DNA from: Candidatus Komeilibacteria bacterium
Lineage (GTDB): Bacteria > Patescibacteriota > Patescibacteriia > UBA1558
Direction of reading: 5' to 3'
DNA: 11,393 bases
NCBI GenBank assembly: GCA_024654345.1
Contig: JANLIN010000087.1
Coordinates: 1 to 11,393 of the forward strand
Made by a program: the position numbers and the translations under genes. Below are positions 7,151 to 11,393 of the stretch, one piece after another (within the stretch, counting starts at the first letter, position 1; each line of letters starts with the position of its first letter). The notes under the pieces were generated by a model. It was not told the origin of the DNA. It searched no databases and worked only from the letters and a program-made list of their open reading frames with translations.

Positions 7151-7666
7151 TTATATCTTAAGCAAGTGATTGACTTCACTTCGAGCTCGAAGACTGCGTC
7201 CTATGACGTAAATAATAATTATCCCCAAAGTATTGTAAAGTAAAAAAAATATAACCGAATACCACGTTATCGTAAGCCAATAAGAAGAGCCAAAATCAAC
7301 CATAAGTATTTGCCATAAATAGCGACCCAGCAAATATATCATCTGCACAGCGATACCAGCTACCAGCCAACTAAGTAAATTTCGATGCACAAGCCAGTGA
7401 CGAAATACTATCTGCAAAAATATAACGCAGGCCATTAAAGCGATAATTTCCGGTACAATGTCAGATTTTTGCCACCCACTTGTCAATCCCGCCGCCGCTA
7501 CATACGTCCAAAGAGCTGACTCAGTACTATTGAAATATATTACAATCAGGAACCATAGCACCGGATATAAATAAAACCCGACCGGATTCCAAACCCCGAC
7601 CGCCATCGACATCAGTCCCACCAATATTCCGACTCCTACCATAACAATGTTGCCACGCCCACTCAT
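7151..7666 (-). CDS. mreD: Rod shape-determining membrane protein MreD (assigned mainly by context)
   Basis: This is a 171-residue, very hydrophobic protein with about five to six membrane segments (near 7-25, 30-46, 52-64, 71-90, 97-120 and 130-157) and a short charged C-terminal tail. These properties and its length match MreD, a poorly conserved polytopic partner that links MreC to MreB and the PBP2/RodA synthase. The sequence alone is not distinctive. The assignment rests on its place exactly between mreC and PBP2. Its ATG overlaps the mreC TGA stop as ATGA, so translation is coupled to mreC, and PBP2 starts 1 nt after its stop. Confidence in the position-based name is high, in sequence homology moderate. 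Confidence 0.85.
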   Translation of the reverse strand: MSGRGNIVMVGVGILVGLMSMAVGVWNPVGFYLYPVLWFLIVIYFNSTESALWTYVAAAGLTSGWQKSDIVPEIIALMACVIFLQIVFRHWLVHRNLLSWLVAGIAVQMIYLLGRYLWQILMVDFGSSYWLTITWYSVIFFLLYNTLGIIIIYVIGRSLRARSEVNHLLKI

Positions 7667-8457
7667 TGGCTGATAACCACCGTTAAATGTTGCAAGTTTT
7701 GGTAATCAAAAGCCGGTCTGATCTCCGCTTTTTGATACAATTCATTGTCCTCTTTAATTATATTTGTTATTTCGCCCACCAAAAATCGTCGGGTAGCAAA
7801 ATTTTCAAAACCAGAGCTGAAAACAATATCACCTATTGCTAGCTGTTCACTTAGTGGTACTAGATCCATCGTTAATCCCAAGCCCAAATTTCCTTGTAAG
7901 ACACCTTGCGTGCGCTGACTATTATTGATAGTGACGGCCAGCGATGATTTCGTATTACTCAATAACGCGACGTAGGCGCGCGATGGTTCTACTTCATATA
8001 TTCGTCCTACCAAAATCCCCTCCCCCGCCAGCACCGGCTGGCCCTCTACCAGACCATCGTTGGCACCGCGATCGATTATTAATAAATTGTTTTGCAACAA
8101 TGGTTTCCCGATTATTTCTGTCATCACCACTTGCAATGGATTGTCGCGGATAAAGTTTAACTGTTGACGTAAATATTGATTTTCGGTTTGTAATCTTTCC
8201 AGGTCAAGATGATCAACTTGCAGTGAAGTCAGCTGGTTGCGTAATTGGTCATTTTCTCTTACCAAATCTCGGCTGAATGACAAACGTTGAAAATATCCAT
8301 ATGTAGTGTAGCTACTACGATAGATAACTCTCTGCACTGGCTCCAGAGCGAAGTTAAAAAAATTACCCAGAGTGGTCCAGGCGGAAACTGACTGTAGAGC
8401 GATCAATAAAATCAGCACCACGCCAATCCAAATTGTCTTGGACCAAGGTTTAGTCAT
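7663..8457 (-). CDS. mreC: Rod shape-determining protein MreC
   Basis: MreC is a bitopic membrane protein whose extracytoplasmic part scaffolds the elongation machinery and activates PBP2. This 264-residue protein shows a single N-terminal membrane segment (about 8-26), then a Leu- and Glu-rich coiled coil (about 62-104, DLVRENDQLRNQLTSLQ onwards). A beta-barrel domain follows with the recognisable motifs NNLLIIDRGANDGLVEGQPV, GILVGRIYEV and SSGFENFATRRFLVGEI. The length is normal for the family. It begins 2 nt after the mreB stop and overlaps mreD by 4 nt. The TGA stop shows that UGA is not reassigned in this organism. No Shine-Dalgarno is seen before the ATG, and translational coupling to mreB is likely. 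Confidence 0.95.
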   Translation of the reverse strand: MTKPWSKTIWIGVVLILLIALQSVSAWTTLGNFFNFALEPVQRVIYRSSYTTYGYFQRLSFSRDLVRENDQLRNQLTSLQVDHLDLERLQTENQYLRQQLNFIRDNPLQVVMTEIIGKPLLQNNLLIIDRGANDGLVEGQPVLAGEGILVGRIYEVEPSRAYVALLSNTKSSLAVTINNSQRTQGVLQGNLGLGLTMDLVPLSEQLAIGDIVFSSGFENFATRRFLVGEITNIIKEDNELYQKAEIRPAFDYQNLQHLTVVISQ

Positions 8458-8459
8458 AA

Positions 8460-9497
8460 TTAGTTAGCGGAGGGTAAGAGTAATGATTTGAGACTATTTA
8501 AGTCCTCCAATACCATTCCGGTGCCCCGCACCACACCGGTGAGTGGGTCGTCAGTTACATGAACCGGGATTTTTAATTCCGTGGATATTAACTTATCAAT
8601 ACCCTTCATCAAAGCTCCACCACCGGACAAGACGACACCTTTTTGGTATATTTCAGCGACTAATTCCGGCGGTGTCTTTTCCACGGTATCACGGATACTT
8701 TCGATCAAGTGTCTGATATTTTTGATAATTGCCTCTCGCACTTGCGCACTACTAATAGTCACTTCTCGAGGTAGTCCACTATACAAGTCACGGCCTCTCA
8801 CTTTTCGGTCGGGGTTTTCCGAGGTTGGATAAACATTGCCCAGCGATATTTTCAGCTCTTCCGCCGATCTCTCTCCCAACAAAAGATTGAAGTTCTCTCG
8901 AACGTATTGAATAATATCGTTATCAAGCTTGAGTCCGCCACTCTTAATGGAGGTGAAAGTAACCACGCCTCCCAAAGATATAACAGCTATTTCTGTGGTT
9001 CCACCGCCCAACTCAACTAACATATTTCCGGTCGGCTCTTGAATGGGCAGTCTTGCTCCGATAGCGGCGGCCACCGGTTGTTCAATAAGATAGACCTGAC
9101 CGGCGCCGGCGCTGAGAGTCGCGTCCTCTACCGCCTTCCTTTCCACTTCCGTAACATCGAGCGGAATCCCTATGACAACTCGTGGTCGCGGATGCAGAGT
9201 ATAGTTCTCTTTCCGTACCCGATCGATAAAATATTTAATCATTTTCTCAGCCACTTCAAAATCAGAAATGATTCCGGCTATTATCGGCCGCGTCACCGTG
9301 ATATAACTCGGTGCCTTGCCCACCATTTTTCTCGCCTCTTCACCGACCGCCAGTATTTGATCAGTACGATTGTTTATTGCCACAATTGAAGGCTCACTAA
9401 CCACTATGCCCTTGTCTTTGGCATAGACCAATGTATTGGTGGTACCCAAATCAATACCAATATCTTGTGACCAGCGATGAAATATATTACCAAGCAT
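8460..9497 (-). CDS. mreB: Rod shape-determining actin homologue MreB (mreBCD copy)
   Basis: MreB polymerises on the inner face of the membrane and orients lateral wall synthesis. This 345-residue protein has the family layout. An amphipathic N-terminal extension (MLGNIFHRWSQD) resembles the membrane-binding helix of proteobacterial MreB. It is followed by phosphate 1 (IGIDLGTTNT, 13-22), phosphate 2 (LVELGGGTTE, 160-169) and the adenosine motif VVLSGGGALMKGID. Two active-site positions are unusual. The position of the Caulobacter catalytic E140 is Gln (LIEQP), and the usual Asp of VDIGGGTTE is Glu (E162). T167 is kept. I read both codons directly (caa and gag). The protein is otherwise full length, so it is unlikely to be a pseudogene. 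Its ATG follows the proS stop by 1 nt and its stop is 2 nt before mreC, placing it in one tight operon with mreCD and PBP2. Confidence 0.96.
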   Translation of the reverse strand: MLGNIFHRWSQDIGIDLGTTNTLVYAKDKGIVVSEPSIVAINNRTDQILAVGEEARKMVGKAPSYITVTRPIIAGIISDFEVAEKMIKYFIDRVRKENYTLHPRPRVVIGIPLDVTEVERKAVEDATLSAGAGQVYLIEQPVAAAIGARLPIQEPTGNMLVELGGGTTEIAVISLGGVVTFTSIKSGGLKLDNDIIQYVRENFNLLLGERSAEELKISLGNVYPTSENPDRKVRGRDLYSGLPREVTISSAQVREAIIKNIRHLIESIRDTVEKTPPELVAEIYQKGVVLSGGGALMKGIDKLISTELKIPVHVTDDPLTGVVRGTGMVLEDLNSLKSLLLPSAN

Positions 9498-9498
9498 C

Positions 9499-10740
9499 TT
9501 ATATTTTATTAATTTCAGAAACCAAATCCTTGATGGCTATCTTTTTTATCTCCGCCGAAGAGCGTCGTTTATATTCAAGTAAGCCGTTATTCTTGTCACT
9601 AACAATTATCCTCACCGGCAACCCTACCAGATCAGCTTCCGTTAACTTGGCTCCCGGTGATTCCGGTCGGTCATCGTATAATACCTCCACACCGCTTTTT
9701 TGAAGCTCGGCATAAGCATTATCTGCTATCTCCTTCGTCACCGTCGATTGGCTGAGAAGCAGTAAATGAGCTTTAAAAGGGGCGACGCTGTCCGGCCAGA
9801 CAATACCGCTATCATCATGATGAATCTCCACTAGCGTCCCCATCAAACGAGATGGTCCAAGACCATAACAACCCATATAAACCGGCGTTAATTTTCCATT
9901 TTGATCAGTCACGCTTAATTTCATGGCCGCTGAATATTTCTGTTCCAACTTAAATATATTGCCCACCTCGACTCCTTTATCGGCTCTTATTTTCTCAGCC
10001 CCACAGCTCGGACATTTATCACCCTCTTTGACTTTGGCAATCTCTTTATTCTGCGCCCAGCCGCAATCGCAATGAAATATTATATCCTCACCATTGGGCG
10101 TCAAAACCTGAAATTCGTGACTATAATCCTCGCTAAAAGCTCCCCCCGACGCTTCCACGGCAATCGCGTTCAAGCCCAATCGTTCGAAAATAGTCAGATA
10201 ACTCAGCTTCACCCGATCATAATATGCCAGCATATCATCGCGCGTAGCGTGAAAGCTGTATAGATCTTTCATGGAAAATTCGCGACCGCGTAACAAACCA
10301 GATTTAGCCCGCGGTTCGTTGCGGAATTTATCTTGGATCTGATAAACAGCCACCGGTAGGTCTTTGTAGGATTTGAGACGACGACGCATAATATCGAATA
10401 TCGGCTCTTCGTGAGTAGCCCCCTGTCCCAAGTCACTACCGCCCCGACCCTTAAACTGAAACATTATATCTTTCATCTCCTCCCACCGGCCAGTTTCATC
10501 CCATAAACTTTTGGGCTGTAAGGCCGGCATCAAAATTTCCTGGGCGTCGATCCGATTCATCTCCTCCCGAACCACATTCTTAATTTTCTCCAGAACCTTC
10601 AGTCCGAGCGGCAGATAGGAATAGGCTCCGGCCATCAATTTGTCTATATAGCCGGCACGAATAAGCAACCGCGCATTTAGCGCCGTTTCGTCAGCCGGTG
10701 ACTCTTTGACCGTTTTTAAAAAAAATTTTGTCTGTCTCAT
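9499..10740 (-). CDS. proS: Prolyl-tRNA synthetase, short form lacking the editing insertion
   Basis: This enzyme charges tRNA-Pro with proline in the cytoplasm. The 413-residue protein is a class II synthetase: GATHEE (107-112), motif 2 with FRNEPRAKSGLLRGREFSMKDLYSF starting near 139, motif 3 with MGCYGLGPSRL (289-299), and a C-terminal anticodon-binding domain (about 322-413). Usual bacterial ProRS has about 570 residues because a roughly 180-residue INS editing domain sits between motifs 2 and 3. Here that space (between about 237 and 255) holds only a short linker with a likely zinc knuckle, C224-x-C226 and C243-x2-C246. The family motif EVGHIFQLG appears as EVGNIFKLE. Short INS-less ProRS enzymes are known in some alphaproteobacteria and mitochondria. 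Its ATG at 10740 follows the upstream small gene by 62 nt, without Shine-Dalgarno. mreB starts 1 nt after its stop. Confidence 0.96.
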   Translation of the reverse strand: MRQTKFFLKTVKESPADETALNARLLIRAGYIDKLMAGAYSYLPLGLKVLEKIKNVVREEMNRIDAQEILMPALQPKSLWDETGRWEEMKDIMFQFKGRGGSDLGQGATHEEPIFDIMRRRLKSYKDLPVAVYQIQDKFRNEPRAKSGLLRGREFSMKDLYSFHATRDDMLAYYDRVKLSYLTIFERLGLNAIAVEASGGAFSEDYSHEFQVLTPNGEDIIFHCDCGWAQNKEIAKVKEGDKCPSCGAEKIRADKGVEVGNIFKLEQKYSAAMKLSVTDQNGKLTPVYMGCYGLGPSRLMGTLVEIHHDDSGIVWPDSVAPFKAHLLLLSQSTVTKEIADNAYAELQKSGVEVLYDDRPESPGAKLTEADLVGLPVRIIVSDKNNGLLEYKRRSSAEIKKIAIKDLVSEINKI

Positions 10741-10761
10741 GGTAATAACACGTTTATAGTA

Positions 10762-10767
10762 ATTATA
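10762..10767 (-). promoter_or_regulatory. Possible -10 box upstream of proS
   Basis: In the 62-nt gap before proS the minus strand has a perfect TATAAT (10767-10762), and TATAAA follows 3 nt later. No convincing -35 hexamer lies at 16-18 nt; TTCACA is too close. The stretch is simply AT-rich, so an internal promoter for proS-mreBCD is possible but weakly supported. Confidence 0.25.
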
Positions 10768-10802
10768 TTGTGTGAACCTTATAAATGATAATGATGGCTC
10801 GC

Positions 10803-11099
10803 TTAGCGGTGTCGTTGCTTTTCGAACAGTCCCAGCACCCTATCCGCCTCTGTCTTTACCAAGGGACCATCATAATCGGCGCCATGCGCCTTTATTCCTT
10901 CGTGGACGGCGGCTCTTTGATCCAGGTGAATGGAAAAAAGTAGCTGGTTGTCACTCTCCTGTTTTACATATATATGCCAACGCGGATAATAATCCCGTCC
11001 CACCAGCTTAACAAAACTATCCCGATGCTGATGATAACCGGCCTCGCGCAAAATTCTCTCGGGGGTATAATTCCACGGTCCCAGTAGTCGGAAATTCAT
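10803..11099 (-). CDS. Conserved-looking small protein of unknown function
   Basis: I do not recognise a named family. The 98-residue protein begins MNFRLLGPWNYTPERILREAGY and is soluble, with no signal peptide or membrane segment. It alternates predicted beta-type segments (YYPRWHIYVKQ, LLFSIHLDQR) with a C-terminal helix (VKTEADRVLGLFEKQ). Conspicuous residues are the aromatic cluster W9, Y11, Y47, Y48, W51 and H52, the HLDQR stretch, and a G-A-D-Y-D-G turn near 73-78. I have an impression of similar proteins in Parcubacteria genomes, but this is memory and not a search. Coding status is supported by its start 1 nt after the rseP stop and by its filling of the gap before proS on the same strand. 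No catalytic motif is evident, and no function is proposed. Confidence 0.75.
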   Translation of the reverse strand: MNFRLLGPWNYTPERILREAGYHQHRDSFVKLVGRDYYPRWHIYVKQESDNQLLFSIHLDQRAAVHEGIKAHGADYDGPLVKTEADRVLGLFEKQRHR

Positions 11100-11100
11100 A

Positions 11101-11393
11101 CTATGTAAACCAACCGGTTAAAACATTGATGATGCGGTCGCCATATTTGGACAGGTCCTTGAATGTCACCAGAACCATTAAAAGAAGTAGCAACATAAAA
11201 CCGATATTGTGTGTGACCCCTTCAATCTTTTCACTGGCCGGTCTTCCCCGTGCCGCCTCTGCCCCAATGAAGGCAATACGTCCGCCATCCAAGGCGGGAA
11301 AGGGCAAAATGTTAATTACCGCCAAATTTAGAGACAGAAGCGCCGTAAACTGCAGTAAATATATAAACCCCAGCTTGGCCATCTGACCGGTCA
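11101..11393 (-). CDS. rseP: Site-2 (M50) membrane zinc metalloprotease RseP, C-terminal part (gene cut by window edge)
   Basis: The visible 97 residues are the C-terminus of an RseP/RasP-type intramembrane protease, which cleaves membrane-embedded substrates such as anti-sigma factors and signal-peptide remnants. The frame is open to the window edge; the ATG at 11382 is internal. The key motif is NLAVINILPFPALDGGR, where the Asp of LDGG is the third zinc ligand of M50 proteases and sits in a membrane segment. A last membrane helix (HNIGFMLLLLLMVLVTF) and a short tail follow. The HExxH active site and PDZ domain lie outside the window. In many bacteria rseP is followed directly by proS. Here a 98-residue gene is inserted between them, starting 1 nt after this stop. 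Confidence 0.93.
   Translation of the reverse strand, partial: TGQMAKLGFIYLLQFTALLSLNLAVINILPFPALDGGRIAFIGAEAARGRPASEKIEGVTHNIGFMLLLLLMVLVTFKDLSKYGDRIINVLTGWFT

Noticed and set aside
7147..7179. Longer PBP2 form from GTG at 7179
   Set aside because: It would overlap mreD by 29 nt and add ten residues without family similarity. ATG 7149 lies right after the mreD stop.
7663..7666. Possible UGA recoding as in Gracilibacteria/SR1
   Set aside because: The mreC TGA falls exactly at the expected protein end and overlaps the mreD ATG, so UGA acts as a stop.
9039..9389. Plus-strand open frame of 116 codons
   Set aside because: It is antisense to the conserved nucleotide-binding region of mreB and has no recognisable motif.
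1..11393. CRISPR arrays, insertion sequences, phage genes, tRNA genes
   Set aside because: I saw no regularly spaced repeats, transposase or integrase motifs, terminal inverted repeats or tRNA cloverleaf sequences. Nearly all sequence is explained by housekeeping and glycan genes.

Overview
The window is a gene-dense bacterial segment in which every supported gene lies on the minus strand, so genes are read from the high-numbered end to the low-numbered end. It looks like a member of the Candidate Phyla Radiation (Patescibacteria, probably Parcubacteria-like). The grounds are a short prolyl-tRNA synthetase without the usual editing insertion, very compact gene spacing (1-4 nt gaps or overlaps), an almost complete lack of Shine-Dalgarno sequences, and a small unrecognised protein of a kind I associate with these genomes. 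The two clear promoters match the sigma70 consensus (TTGACA with TATATT or TATAGT), which argues against Bacteroidota, the other group with few Shine-Dalgarno sites. UGA is a stop (end of mreC), so the Gracilibacteria/SR1 code is not in use. The phylum assignment is inference.

Region 11393-5224 is one apparent operon: the 3' end of an M50 site-2 protease gene (rseP), a 98-residue protein of unknown function, proS, mreB, mreC, mreD and a class B PBP2 (mrdA). Together mreB, mreC, mreD and PBP2 encode the core of the rod-shape (elongasome) machine: cytoplasmic MreB filaments, the MreC/MreD membrane adaptor, and the transpeptidase that crosslinks peptidoglycan. No rodA follows PBP2 here.

Region 5223-2439 is a second transcription unit, led by a near-consensus promoter at 5125-5153. 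It contains greA, a second mreB paralogue and a GT4 glycosyltransferase. The two MreB proteins differ in telling ways. The one in mreBCD has an N-terminal membrane-type extension but two substitutions at positions that are catalytic in Caulobacter MreB (E140Q, D162E). The other keeps those residues, lacks the N-terminal extension and has a Thermotoga-like Leu-Phe membrane loop.

Region 2438-1 begins with a strong promoter driving RNase P RNA (rnpB, about 1906-2348). Only 26 nt later comes a polyprenyl-phosphate sugar-phosphate transferase (WbaP/EPS type), then the start of a WbaZ-like GT4 glycosyltransferase that runs off the window. With the GT4 at 2439-3575 these suggest a surface polysaccharide locus next to the wall-elongation genes. 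I saw no tRNA, CRISPR, insertion sequence or phage gene.
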